Positions 9,291 to 20,258 of a stretch of DNA of 64,000 bases are shown one piece after another (the first letter of the stretch is position 1; every line of letters starts with the position of its first letter). A program made the position numbers and the translations under genes. The notes below the pieces were generated by a model. That model made no database searches. It was given only the letters and a program-made list of their open reading frames with translations, and was not told where the DNA came from. Source of the DNA: Obelidium mucronatum (lineage: Eukaryota > Chytridiomycota > Chytridiomycetes > Chytridiales > Chytriomycetaceae); contig JAIVFH010000116.1 of assembly GCA_025765595.1 (NCBI GenBank), positions 1-64,000 of the forward strand, given 5' to 3'.

Positions 9291-10208
9291 TTATTGAATC
9301 TTTGATCTCCTGTTATAAAGCTGCAGAAATAAACTTGTAAACCAGTCTTTGGTCATGAAAAGAATCCCTTGGCAGAGAATAGCTTTAGCCAGCTGCGCCT
9401 CAAGACCAGCATACCACCCCAAGATTCCTTCAGATTGAAAGACTTTTGTCAAAACATCTGTTGCGTTCTTGTAAGTGACGGCCTCCCGTGTCTTTTCATC
9501 AATCAAAGGACTATCCATGTCTGAATTCATAATCACTGGCCTCCATTGCATTCGAACTTTCGCCATGATATAAGGATACGTGACAATGGTCGCTATCGCT
9601 TTTGTGATTGCACCAATGAGAAAAGATTCCCCAGGACTCATTGATTTGGCACTTTTCCCACGCAAAACGATTCCTTGAACGCGTTCAAACAGCCCATACG
9701 TCAAAGCCGGGTTCACAGTGAGCACGAGAGAGGCCGGGAATCCCCGCCATAGAGCTGGAACGCCTTCCTTTGAAATGATTTCATATGCTAAAGACAGCGA
9801 GTCTTTTGAAGCGGTGGTGGTGGTGGCGTCGGTTGAAGTTTGCTGTCTTGTTGCAATGACAGATAGCGGAGTGGTGAATGCTCGAGAAATGGCCCCGGCC
9901 AAAGCTCCTAGGATCAGTTCAGCGGCTGTGGATGGGGTTTTACCCTTTGATTGCTTGAGATAGGTTCGGCGGATGAAGGTGTAGATAAAGAAGTAGGCAA
10001 ATGCAGAGGAGGCTGACTGGGTGAGTGAGGGCAGCAGTCCAGCGTAGAGCGAAGCGAGTGTGAGGCGGGTTTTGCCACTTGTTGAAGTTGGGTCTTTGGG
10101 CACTTGGAGCCGCGAGGCAATTACATCGAGAGGGTATACGACAGCGTTTGCAAAGACGGCAGCGGCCGCACCGGCAGTCGCGTCGCCGAGCGGTGTTAGT
10201 TTCTGCAT
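9291..10208 (-). CDS. mitochondrial-carrier family protein, peroxisomal nucleotide carrier-like
   Basis: Single-exon 305-aa ORF with the three tandem carrier repeats. Each has a PxDxxxxR-type signature at the end of its first helix: YPLDVIASRLQ, TPLSVIATRQQ and YPYIMAKVRMQ. Six transmembrane helices are expected. The short N-terminus, the second signature and the C-terminal QGILFMTKDWF resemble the peroxisomal adenine-nucleotide carriers (yeast Ant1, animal SLC25A17), which import ATP for fatty-acid activation. The carrier family is certain; the substrate is inferred. The Harbinger element lies 63 bases beyond its stop, in the 3' flank. Confidence 0.85.
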   Translation of the reverse strand: MQKLTPLGDATAGAAAAVFANAVVYPLDVIASRLQVPKDPTSTSGKTRLTLASLYAGLLPSLTQSASSAFAYFFIYTFIRRTYLKQSKGKTPSTAAELILGALAGAISRAFTTPLSVIATRQQTSTDATTTTASKDSLSLAYEIISKEGVPALWRGFPASLVLTVNPALTYGLFERVQGIVLRGKSAKSMSPGESFLIGAITKAIATIVTYPYIMAKVRMQWRPVIMNSDMDSPLIDEKTREAVTYKNATDVLTKVFQSEGILGWYAGLEAQLAKAILCQGILFMTKDWFTSLFLQLYNRRSKIQ

Positions 10209-10269
10209 GCTTATTATTGTTTATTGTAATTATTTATGTATATTTGTTTATTATTTATCTAGATTTACT

Positions 10270-10485
10270 TTACAGCTCATGCTGACAATTCTTTCCTTTC
10301 TCGTTCTTTGAAACCAAAATGCGCCGCGCACCAAACGCAAACACCGCCGCAGCGACCGCAAACACAAACAAGAAAGCGGCGCCGAAGCCGAAGCCGCGGC
10401 CGCTGCCGCTCGACGCGCCGCGATCGCGCGACTTGGACGACGCCGTCGGCGGCAAGTTTGGCGCCGCCGCGAAGCTGCCGAACAT
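10270..10485 (-). CDS. small single-pass membrane protein (71 aa)
   Basis: The minus-strand frame from an ATG at 10485 encodes a Ser/Pro/Gly-rich head, an Arg-flanked hydrophobic segment FLFVFAVAAAVFAFG and a short basic tail. This is typical of a one-helix membrane microprotein. GC content and third-position bias fit coding on this strand better than the plus-strand ORF over the same bases. It is divergent from the carboxypeptidase gene. The family is unknown; many fungal mitochondrial or ER microproteins look like this. Confidence 0.5.
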   Translation of the reverse strand: MFGSFAAAPNLPPTASSKSRDRGASSGSGRGFGFGAAFLFVFAVAAAVFAFGARRILVSKNEKGKNCQHEL

Positions 10486-10605
10486 GTTTGTTTTCTGCGT
10501 TTTTGCTGTGCCGTTGGGCTTGGCGCGTGACTCACCCCCCACACCCCCCACACCATCCCGCATCCCTCATCACTCAGTCTGCGCGTGCGCGATCTCGGAA
10601 GCAAC
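10486..10605. promoter_or_regulatory. short divergent promoter region
   Basis: Only 120 bases separate the microprotein start (minus) from the carboxypeptidase start (plus). They contain a C-rich tract (CCCCCCACACCCCCCACACC). The two genes probably share this promoter. No TATA box is seen. Confidence 0.45.
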
Positions 10606-13600
10606 ATGTCGCCGCCGAGCTCGCTGCTGGCCGCAAAGGCCTTTGACCAGCTGGCAGTGCTGCTGGCCGAACCAGTGTGTCCAATTGTTCCGCAGAGCCA
10701 ACCGGAAAACAACGCATCGCAAAATCAACAGCAATTGATCTCTCCGGTGCAGTCAATATCTGCACCGGTATCACGGCGATCGAGTTCCACAAACTTGTCT
10801 CCAAACGCTCAAGGAGCGGTCGCAGCAATTCCTGGAACGGTACCACAACTTCAACCGCAACCGACAGTCAATCAACAGCAGCCAATCCTTCAACAACAAT
10901 CGCAACCGCAACAACAACAGCCGCTCCTTCCTCGCCATTCCTCTGATCCACTTCTCTATGCAACAAGTCCACAAGTCTTTCCAATTCCGCCGACAAACGA
11001 TAGAGAACTTCGGCGGCGCGTTGTTAAGCAATGTCTGGAAATCAAACGCATTCTAGACAAGGAAAACGTGGTCTTGATTGCCGATTCACCTCTCCACAAG
11101 ATTTTCTTTTCGAAATTCGGTAGTCCAAGTGGCGCAAGTTTGCTGTTGAAGTGTATTCGGGTGGGTTGCTGTCTGTATTCGGGAGGAAATTCTCTTTTGA
11201 CTCTCTTCATTCAACAGATACTTCCGGATATCGACATTTGTATTATAGTGACAAATCTGCTGCTTCGTATTATAACGTCTGCTAGCGATACAGCGTCGAA
11301 TTTAGCGTTCCTCGCCAAAAAAAATGCAGCTGTAGCCGTGATTAGTTGTCTTGTTGGAATAGTGACAGCTACATCTTCGAATAGCACGACTAATGCCACC
11401 AAAAAGAAGGACGATTTTGTGACGGGAAATTCCATGATTCTCGGGGGCAGTGGTAGCACGGCTGGAACGAATCCTGGTGGCAGCAAATCAAAACCAGAGT
11501 CAACAATCAAAGGAAAAGAAGGAACAAGCTCTTTATCGGGGGCAGGATTACCAAGCGGTGTTCCTTCTCTTGCTGCAAGAATGGATGAAGCTATTTTGAA
11601 CATATTCAGCGTTATTGTCAAGTTGGGGAAACACGGTTTGTTTCGATATGTTGTTTTTTTTTTGCCTCCTTCAAATTCTAAACTCATCAAAAAAAAAATG
11701 AAGATCCAAAGCTTCCTGTAATTGCGAGGCTTCACGGGTCCGTGGAAATTGTGACTGACATTGTAAAGAAATGGCATGACAGGAAAGATTATACAGCAGT
11801 GCTTCTTGGATTCCAAGTCTTGCGGGTGTTCGCCTTGAAGAATGGTCAGTCCAGTAATTCATTTTCGATAGCAACAACGTCTTCTGACATTCCCTCAAAG
11901 AATGTAACATCATGATAATGCATAAACGAGGAATCATTGACACTATGCTATCATTTTTCAAATCCAATGGATTGGGACTCATTCGTGAACGAGAAGCACG
12001 AGAGAGCCAAGGCTTTGAAGTGACGATGGACTTGTTGGCGTTATTTGCGAAACATGAAGTTGTAGTCGCAGACATCATTTCCGTGTTTGGAATCCAGTAT
12101 TTCTTGAATTTGTTCAATGGGCTAGCGGGATGCGATTCGATTCGGAAGGCCATTTTAAAACTTTTGAGAGCGATTGTGGAAACACGTATGTTTTAGATTT
12201 TTTGGAAGACCGATGGCAACTGTTAAAATTTCCTCTTGCCCCATATAAAAAGCACCCGGACGCGCAGAATTTAACTTGACTGACGGACTGGAAGTCTTGA
12301 CATCGTCACTCGAAGAAATCATCAAAGGTGAGTGAAAATAGCTGGACATTCACAACTCAACATTCTCAAACTCGCGTAGACAACGATCTTAGCATATCTT
12401 TTACATCAAACACAACAAACACCATACCTTCCTTGTTAATTGCTGTACTTCGATCCGCAGTAGCCGAAGCCGATTTGCCATACATTGACCAGATCCAACA
12501 TCGCTACTTCCAACTACCCCCACCCGACCCGCCAAAAATACCAAAATCAAATCCAGCAACACCACCTACACTATCATTTCAGCATCCTGACGAAAAATCC
12601 TCAGATATATCAGCTGTCCCTACACCCATACTTGCGCGGAAAAAGAAAACGAACCCAAACAAACCTTTAGTCAAACAAAACAGCAATACTCAAATAAGCT
12701 CAACCGCAACTTCAACTCCAACAATTCAAGCACTGCCACCATCCCCATCAGTGCCAGCTTCCAATTATTCCGCACTGCAACAACCCACGGAATCTACCCT
12801 AACACCAGAAGAAGAATTCCATCTGGAAAGCCTATGTCCGGAAAACCACCTCCTGAATTGGACAGCACCTCCCGTCCTCAATATTCCAACTCGGATCCTT
12901 CAATCCGTATACCCGACAAACTTTGATTTCCATGGAGCGCCTTTTATATTGAATCGTGATCCCGATGACTTTCGACCGAGTTTGAAGTTTCCTGTTTCAA
13001 TGACGATTGGCGCCATGGGCGGAACAAATGGTAGTAGTAGTAATCCGGCACAAGCGTCGACGGCATCGCCGAATGTAAGTCCTGGGTTAAGACCGTTTAC
13101 TCCAGGCGGAGGTGCTACGGCAACCACACCAGTATTGAAAAAGTATCAAAGCCCTGTCCCAAAAGAAGTGGAACCGCAGTGTAAAAAAAGCAGCAACACA
13201 ATGAGGAGGACGATATATGAACAGACTTCAAGAATATTGAGGCCGGGGATGTTTTCTGATTTATTGGTGTATGATGTGATGGATGAAAGTGTGAGATTGG
13301 ATGCTGTGCAGCAGAACCCTGAGTAAGGATTTATTTCAATGTGCTGTTGTTTCCGATTCTTATAGAATCTTAATTTCATATTATTTTTTTTTTTAGAGTG
13401 TTGTGGTTTGAATCTCGTTTTGAGAGTGGGAATCTGCAGATGGCGATAAAAGTGCAGCCAACAGAGTATGATTTGATTCTCCAATCAGATGTTGGATCAA
13501 AACCAGGGCGACATAATCAAGTAGGTTTTTTTGCAATAGTTCTTATGAAATTTCTCTTAAAACAAAAAATAGTGGTTCTATTTCTCCGTTCGAAATTTGG

Positions 13601-15396
13601 CACCCTCTGTATCTTATAAATTCAATATAATTAACATGAGTAAAGGAAATAGCCAGTTTGGTGAAGGTAGATAACGAGATTGCTCTTGACTTTGAAAACG
13701 TCTCGAAGTTAAAGATTCTTTTTTTATTCTTTTTTTATAGGAATGCAACCAGTAATTTATTCAGTAAAAGAGGGAGTATGGCGGAGAGGAGGTGATAACA
13801 TCTGCTTCTACAAGTGAGGAAAATTTTTGCGACTCAGGAGATCACCCAATTCACTCACTCTCACACTTCTTTTTGTGCATATAAAAAAAGAAACCACTAT
13901 CGAAAACCCGACTCTCCAAAATCAGAAGAAGCAACCCCCTTCAACGTCATTGGCACAGGCCCATCCTCTGGAAAGCTAGTCTCCTCCATCCCCACCTACT
14001 CCACTCTCACATTCCACCTAAAAAACCCACACCAAGAAGACACAATGTACATTGCCTATCACTACCCGTACACAGTATCCGATCTGACTCTATTCCTTGA
14101 CTCGCTACAAGTCGGTAGCGAGGGGATCATGGAGCTTCAACGAGAAGGACAGACAAACACAGTAAAGTCATGTGATAAATTCAATTTGAGGTGTCGAAGG
14201 CAAACGTTGGGGTCTTCGATGGGGGGCAATAAGGTGGAATTGTTGACGATTACGGCGTTTGATGAGAATTCTATAAATGAGAGTCCGATATCAGATCGAA
14301 TTTATATATTCTTGACTGCGCGGGTGAGTTAAAAGTCGAGTGATAAAATTTTTGTCTTGAAGAGGTTGTGGCTTGTTGGCGCTGACCAGTTCATGGATAC
14401 GTATAAAAAAAATTAGGTGCATCCTGGAGAAAGCAACTCAAGCTACATTATGCATGGCGTGATTCAATTCCTTCTTGGCGATGACGACACGGCACACTGT
14501 CTCCGCCAGAGATGCGTCTTCAAAATAGTCCCCATGCTAAACCCAGACGGCGTAATCGCAGGAAACCACCGCTGCGGACTCGGAGGAACCGACTTGAACC
14601 GAGCATGGCAATCCCCGAGTCCAAGTCGAACCCCGACAATCTATTTGACAAAACTGTTGTGGAAGTATTTGGTGGACAAGGGCCATCGACCGCTTGTATC
14701 TTGCGATTTCCATGGGCATTCTAAAAAAAAGAATGTTTTTATTTTCGGGTGTGAGAATGGACCTGGATTGAATGATGGGATTGAGAAGGTTTGTTTTTTG
14801 GGCTTACCAATTTTTTTTTGTGCGTCTAACCCCTTTTCGCAACATAATTTTATAAATAATACAGATATTCCCTTCGCTTTTGGCAACTTTAAATCCCGTG
14901 TTTGATTCTTCGAACTGTAAATACACTGTCGAGAGATCAAAAGAAGCAACAGCACGTGTGGTCATGTGGCGCGAATTAGGGGTTGTTGGAAGTTATACGT
15001 TAGAAAGTTCGTATTGCGGGACTGATGTCGGTGACAAGAAGGTAAATTGAAGATATCTAGCCGATGAATATTAGCAACTAACTCAGACACACACAAACAC
15101 ACCCAACAAAAAAAAAATATTACGATTGATAGGGGTTACAATTACAAATACCCGACCTTGAGAAAGTCGGGGTCGACTTTTGTTGTGCAGTGTGGGCATC
15201 CTTGGGAATCTTTGAAGGCCGAGTACCAATCGCAACGCCTCTGCCAATCATCCCTCTACAATCAAGAAAGGATAAAGGCAGTAGTTTGGCAGGTTTTGGA
15301 GGAGGCAGTGGTCCTGGTTTAGGATCCGCCGTTGGCGGAGTGGTCGGGATGGTTGCAGGAGGAATGGATTCGGATAGTAGCTGCGAAGAAAAATAA
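10606..15396 (+). CDS. AGTPBP1: cytosolic carboxypeptidase (M14B, tubulin deglutamylase type), 12 exons
   Basis: Twelve exons join in phase to 1331 aa: 10606-11635, 11704-11844, 11901-12185, 12268-12327, 12380-13322, 13397-13520, 13573-13666, 13741-13813, 13891-14323, 14417-14788, 14865-15041, 15133-15396. The enzyme removes glutamates from tubulin C-terminal tails and side chains, a modification rich in cilia. The N-terminal half is Gln/Pro-rich with helical armadillo-like segments. Then comes the CCP N-domain ([38 protein letters not shown]). The metallopeptidase domain has zinc ligands H1063 and E1066 (VHPGES) and H1160 (CDFHGH), and general base E1232 (YTLESSY). All key residues are present. 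The order and length resemble CCP1/CCP4 (AGTPBP1/AGBL1). It fits a zoosporic organism, as does DRC2 downstream. Confidence 0.93.
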
Positions 15397-15760
15397 AAAC
15401 AACCTCGTCTCACGGTAACATTGAAAGACATCCATAACTCAATACGCCATATCTTTGCTCATACGGATTGACTGCAGGACTGTTTTTTTGGGTGGTTTAT
15501 CACGTGAATGCTTGCAAACGCCACCCAACCGTTTTCGCTTAGAAGCAAGAACTTGAAGCAAAGTAGCAAGGTTAATACCCGCGCCTTGCTAATAAAGAAT
15601 GACATGCCTTCCATGTTTCGGGGCTGCAAATAAATCTCAACCGAAGGGACGAGGAAAGACACAGTGAGGAGGCGATCACGACTGGAAGCCATCGTGACGT
15701 CCGCGTGACACAATGCGTGATTCTAATCCTCGTGATCCAACAAAAAAGCAAAAGAACATG

Positions 15761-15768
15761 TATAAATA
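15761..15768 (+). promoter_or_regulatory. TATA box of GH18 gene 1
   Basis: TATAAATA lies 57 bases before the ATG. The third GH18 copy has TATAAAAG about 79 bases before its ATG in a similar leader. Confidence 0.6.
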
Positions 15769-15825
15769 CTTGGACCTTCACCACTCCAATCAATCCAAAA
15801 AAGAAGTAACAGTTCTCATCCTTCT

Positions 15826-17714
15826 ATGATCAACCCACTCGCCCTCGTTGTCGCAGTCACAGCTGCAATTTCCAGCGTCTCCGCTCTCGCCACTCCACCT
15901 GTTGGAGAAAAGGTTGCTGGAGGTTACTTGTTGCTCAACCCAACCACTGGTCCAGCCAAGCTTGCTGCTCTCGCCGACAATGCCGCGACTATTCCAGTCA
16001 ACCGTATCTACTTGTCTTTTGTTGCGCCAACCATGGTTTACGTGCCAGGCTCTAACACTCTTGAATACGCCGACATTGGATACTCGAGCACTGGAGACCA
16101 CGGTTTCGCTGCTGTGAAGGCTGCTGTTGCCAAGCTTCAAGCCGGAGGTGTTGAAGTCTTCTTGTCTATGGGAGGATGGAACTACAACTGTTACCCATAC
16201 TTCTACGCTGTAAGCTCAAATCTGTTGTTTCTGTTTTTTTTATCACGTCTGTGTCGTTAACTAACGCGTTTCGCTACATAGAAATACTCCATCGCCTACT
16301 TTGGAAAGGGACCAAACTACTGGAAGATCACCAAGTACGGTGGAGGTTCCGCTGCCGGCTGTACCGCTGCCAACATGTGGTGTTACGTCTGTGAGCCAGA
16401 ATCCGAAGGAACCACGCTCAACGATTTTGTTGTCTTCCCAGAGCCAGACTCAACTCCATCCTGGAAGGCTGCTCAGGCAGCGATTGTTGCTGGAGCCAAG
16501 GGTGCCGCTGTCAAGTGGAACCCACAGATTATCGGTGGTGCTCAATACACTGACCCACTTGACGGAAAGACTGTTACCACTGTTCCGGGAAGCAACTACT
16601 GGAAGACTGTTAACAGAGATCCATACCAGGACTTTGTTTACCTTGCCAAGGACTTGGGTCTTGACGGTATTGACTTGGATTACGAAGAAATGTGGCACGG
16701 TTAGTTTCTGCCCCCTTTTGCTTCGAAGTATCTCACACTTTTTTAAATTTTGCAGCCGACACTTTCCGTAGCGGAACTGGCATGGGTCCATTCAAGCTCG
16801 ATCAAACTGTCTACAAGTACGCTGCCATGACTCTCGACATGATCAACAGCATCAAGGCCATCTACCCAGTCTGCAAGCTCTCTACCGCCGCCGGAGCCGC
16901 AGGAGCCTGGTCCACCAACTGGTGGGGAGGAAACCTCAAGGGTCTCTGGCACTACACCAACCTGTGGTACCCCGACGTCATCAAGTTCATGGCAACCGGC
17001 GCCAACGCTGGAGGTATCAACGTCATGACCTACGACTTGTCCAAGAACAACAACTTTTTCGAATGCCCAAGTGGATCCACTGCTGACTGTGACTTGGCTG
17101 GCCAAGTCAAGTTCTACATGAACACCTACAGTTCTGGAAACATCCCTGCTCGTGTTGGTTACGAAATCGGTCAGCCGGCGTACCCGGACCCAAGCAATGA
17201 CCCAACTAACCAGATCCCGTTGACGCAATCGGCGTTGACTGGAATTTTGTCTGGTGTTTCATCTACTTCTACTGTGGGTGGATTCTTCTGGGAACTCTAC
17301 AAGCCAAAGAACAGTGCGCCAACTGGACCAAGTGGACAACCAGACAATATTGATGCTACAACTGCTGCTCAACAGATTTGTGCCAAGATCTTGCCAGGTG
17401 CTGCTAGATGCAGTGGAGTTATTCCACCAATCGGTGGAGGCGGTGTTACCACTACTACCACTACCACCACCACCAAGGCTGCAACTTCTGCTTCCAAAAC
17501 CACTACCACAACTACCACTACGACTAAGCCTGCTTCCTCCGTCAAGACCTCTACTACCACTACCACAACTACCACCACCAAGAAGGCAACTACCACTGCT
17601 GGATCTGGTCCAGTTGTTGGACAGCCATGTACTCAAGGTGTCTCTCAATGCTCTGCTGGTACCATGTACTACTGCCAGGGAAGCAAGTGGATTGTCTGGT
17701 ACGTTGGTTGTTAG
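15826..17714 (+). CDS. secreted GH18 chitinase-like protein with Thr linker and Cys-rich C-terminal module
   Basis: Three exons (15826-16209, 16282-16699, 16756-17714) give 586 aa. A signal peptide (about residues 1-20, ending SVSA-LA) precedes a GH18 barrel. The active-site signature is complete: LDGIDLDYEE with D256, D259, D261 and the acid/base E263. A long run of Thr with Lys/Ala (about 510-555) forms an O-glycosylated-type linker. The last about 30 residues have four Cys and aromatics (MYYCQGSKWIVWY), the look of a small carbohydrate-binding module. It would be exported to act on chitin or a related glycan. The second copy (22291-24070) shares both intron positions but lacks linker and module. 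Confidence 0.9.
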
Positions 17715-17933
17715 AGGAATGAAACTGAAAACCTGGGCAAGGCGGTGGAAATGAGTGTGAATTGGATTTTGATAAAATAAGCTATGACAAACGCAAAAAA
17801 AAATAAATATTATTTGCCAATTTTTATTATCTGGGCGTTCGCCTTTTTTTTTTATTTGTTTTGGTTTGGTTTGTTTTTCTAGTTTATTTTATTTTTCCTT
17901 TATATACCTTTATATATAGGATTATAATGATAT

Positions 17934-20009
17934 CTATTTGATAATCTCGTCACCTTTTTCCCTCCTTATACTTCGAATTTCAGCGTCAATGATATCGAAA
18001 TCATAGTCATCTGGTGAATAACAACCAACAACTTCATGCACCCAAGCCAAAGGGTTCCACCACTTGGTTATCCCCCACCGATTCAATTTACGGAACGGAC
18101 AAATCCCCAAATCCAAACAAACGCGATCGCAAAATGGGAAAAACTCGACCCTGTTTGCAAGATCTGCGTCGTCTGTACACGCTCTCTCTATTTGCATGCG
18201 TTTCAGATTCTTGATTTCGGATATTTGGGTTTCAGCGGGTGGGAGGAGGATCTCGTTTCGAAGTATTGCTGTGATCCAATGAAGTCCCTGTTTTGTTTTT
18301 TATTTTGGAAAGACAGAAGTTAAATAAAGAAAGAAAGAAGAATTCAAATTAAAACGAAAAAAAAATAATAAAAACACCATTGAAATCGTAACAGGCGTCA
18401 TTGTACTCCCCAACCCTTGACAAAACGCCATATCCGGGATCTCTGGATGCACCAAATGCCGATACAGAAACAATCCATTGGATTCAACCAAACCTTTGAA
18501 CCCGTCGGGCACGACCATGTTCTGGATTGTTCCTGTTGCAAATACGACGGCGTCGATGTTGTTTATTTGTGTGTTGTTGTTGGAGAGGTGGATGGTTCTG
18601 TGTGAGAATCTTGTGATTGTGGTTTGTGGGTGGTGTTGGATAGAGTTTGAGCGGACTTTGGAGAGGAAGGTTGTGGGTTGCATGATTGCTGCGCATTGAT
18701 TGGAGAGGCTTTTATATATGTGTGTAGAAGAACGGCGGTTAAAGAAACCAGAAAAAAACAAAAAGAAAAAAGTTTGAAACCTGGTGGTTGGAATCATGGA
18801 ATCTCCAGCACGGTATCCAAAAAGGTATAAACTCAACCAAGACGGAGGAGTAACTGGTGTAGCGGCCTTCCTTCTCCACAAGAACGACGAAAACCAAGAA
18901 GATTCTTTTTTCGATCCATGATCATGCTCTGGTGTACTGGTTTCATCCAATTCACTCTCACTCCTTGCGTCATCACCAAAAACAACAAGCCGAAACGCAT
19001 CCCAAACACTCATAAAAGCAAATCGATATCCAAGAATCGACATTACATTGAAACAATTGAAGAAAACGCGTTGCGGGTAGTACCAAGCTGTCCTTCGAGA
19101 AACCCAATGTGTCTGTTGTGGAACATGTGATGATGAGGATGATGCATGATACATGATTCCATCGTGTTCATTGAATCGATGCATTAAGCAATCCAGAGCA
19201 GTTTTACCGCCGCCGACAATGACTACGTTGGGTAATTGGATGTGATTGTTTTTTGATAGTTGGGAGCTGTGGAGGATGGGAGCGCCAAATGACTCGTGCC
19301 CTGGTATCTGAGGGATCTGTCAAAAAATTAAAAAAAAAAAAAAGGCACAGGTATCAATGCATGAAAGAAGAAGAAGAAGGAAAACAAAGAATACAGACAT
19401 TACATTTGGAATCCCAGAATAAGCACCTTGAGCCGAAACAACAAAATCAAACTCTTGTTGATAAGAATCACCGGTCCATTCAACGACAGTCAACTTCCAT
19501 CCTCTTGGTCCATCAGTTCTCGGAGAAATTTGAACGACTTTTGATCTGAACCGAATCTTGTCCATGATAACAAATTCGCATGCAAAAGATTCCAAGTATC
19601 GTTGGATCTGAGATTTTGTTGCAAATTCGTTTACTTTTTCTTGAAAGGGGAATCCAGGAAAGTAGTATCCGTTGGATGGACTGGAATGGAAGAAAAGGAA
19701 GTCAAAAATGATGGTAATGATGTTGAAGAATACACCGCCGAAGGCGGTGATCAAAAAAAAAAAAAATACACAGCCTTCGGCGGTAAAACACGACGCCTTC
19801 GGCGGCAGAGCATAAACAACAAAACCGCCTTCGGCGGTGGGTCAAAACCTCTGCAAACACACAAAATCATTCGCCTTGACCCAAACACCACCCACACTTG
19901 AATTAATTTCAAAAACAACAACATCCCAAGATCCTTCATGCAAAAAGTGACGAGCAGCACAAAGGCCAGCGACGCCACTTCCAATGACAGCAACCTTTCG
20001 GTTGGTCAT
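17934..20009 (-). CDS. flavin-containing monooxygenase-like protein, 5 exons
   Basis: Exons 20009-19861, 19680-19404, 19316-18781, 18708-18378 and 18287-17934 join in phase to 548 aa. The N-terminal GSGVAGL with a following acidic strand end is the FAD-binding Rossmann fold; GGVW and the YYFPGFPF segment follow, as in FMOs. VVIVGGGKTALD is the second, NADPH-binding fold. FATGTIQ near residue 380 is the conserved FMO ATG motif. Such enzymes oxygenate N or S atoms of small metabolites. Intron 1 contains copies of the GGCGGT palindrome. The gene is divergent from the next one (249-base shared upstream region). Confidence 0.85.
19733..19845. repeat. palindromic ACCGCCGAAGGCGGT copies in FMO intron 1
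   Basis: Two full copies and two partial copies, in both orientations of the 3-base centre (GAA/TTC), lie within the first FMO intron. Coding exons on either side are free of them. Confidence 0.85.
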
Positions 20010-20258
20010 AATAATTAAAAAAAAATGTTTAAAAATAATTAAAAAAATGAAAATAAAATGAAAATAAATTAAAAAAGAATAGCAGGTGTATTCGAAACAA
20101 AAGTCTATAAAGAAAAAGAAAAGTTGCTTGCATTAACATGTTTAAAAAAAAGAAACGTGTGTCTATCTAACTTGGGTGGCACACGTCTCCATTTCCATAA
20201 ATTTCATCCCCAAATTGACAGGTTTGGTTGATCGTACACCACCACCAACAACGTCGCA
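20010..20258. promoter_or_regulatory. divergent promoter between FMO and the unknown plus-strand gene
   Basis: 249 bases, A/T-rich next to the FMO start and pyrimidine-rich toward the plus-strand start. No clear TATA. Confidence 0.35.

Noticed and set aside
10319..10738. 139-codon plus-strand ORF overlapping the microprotein and the carboxypeptidase start
   Set aside because: GC-rich shadow frame with Pro/Arg/Cys-rich composition; the minus-strand microprotein and the CCP exon explain the bases better.
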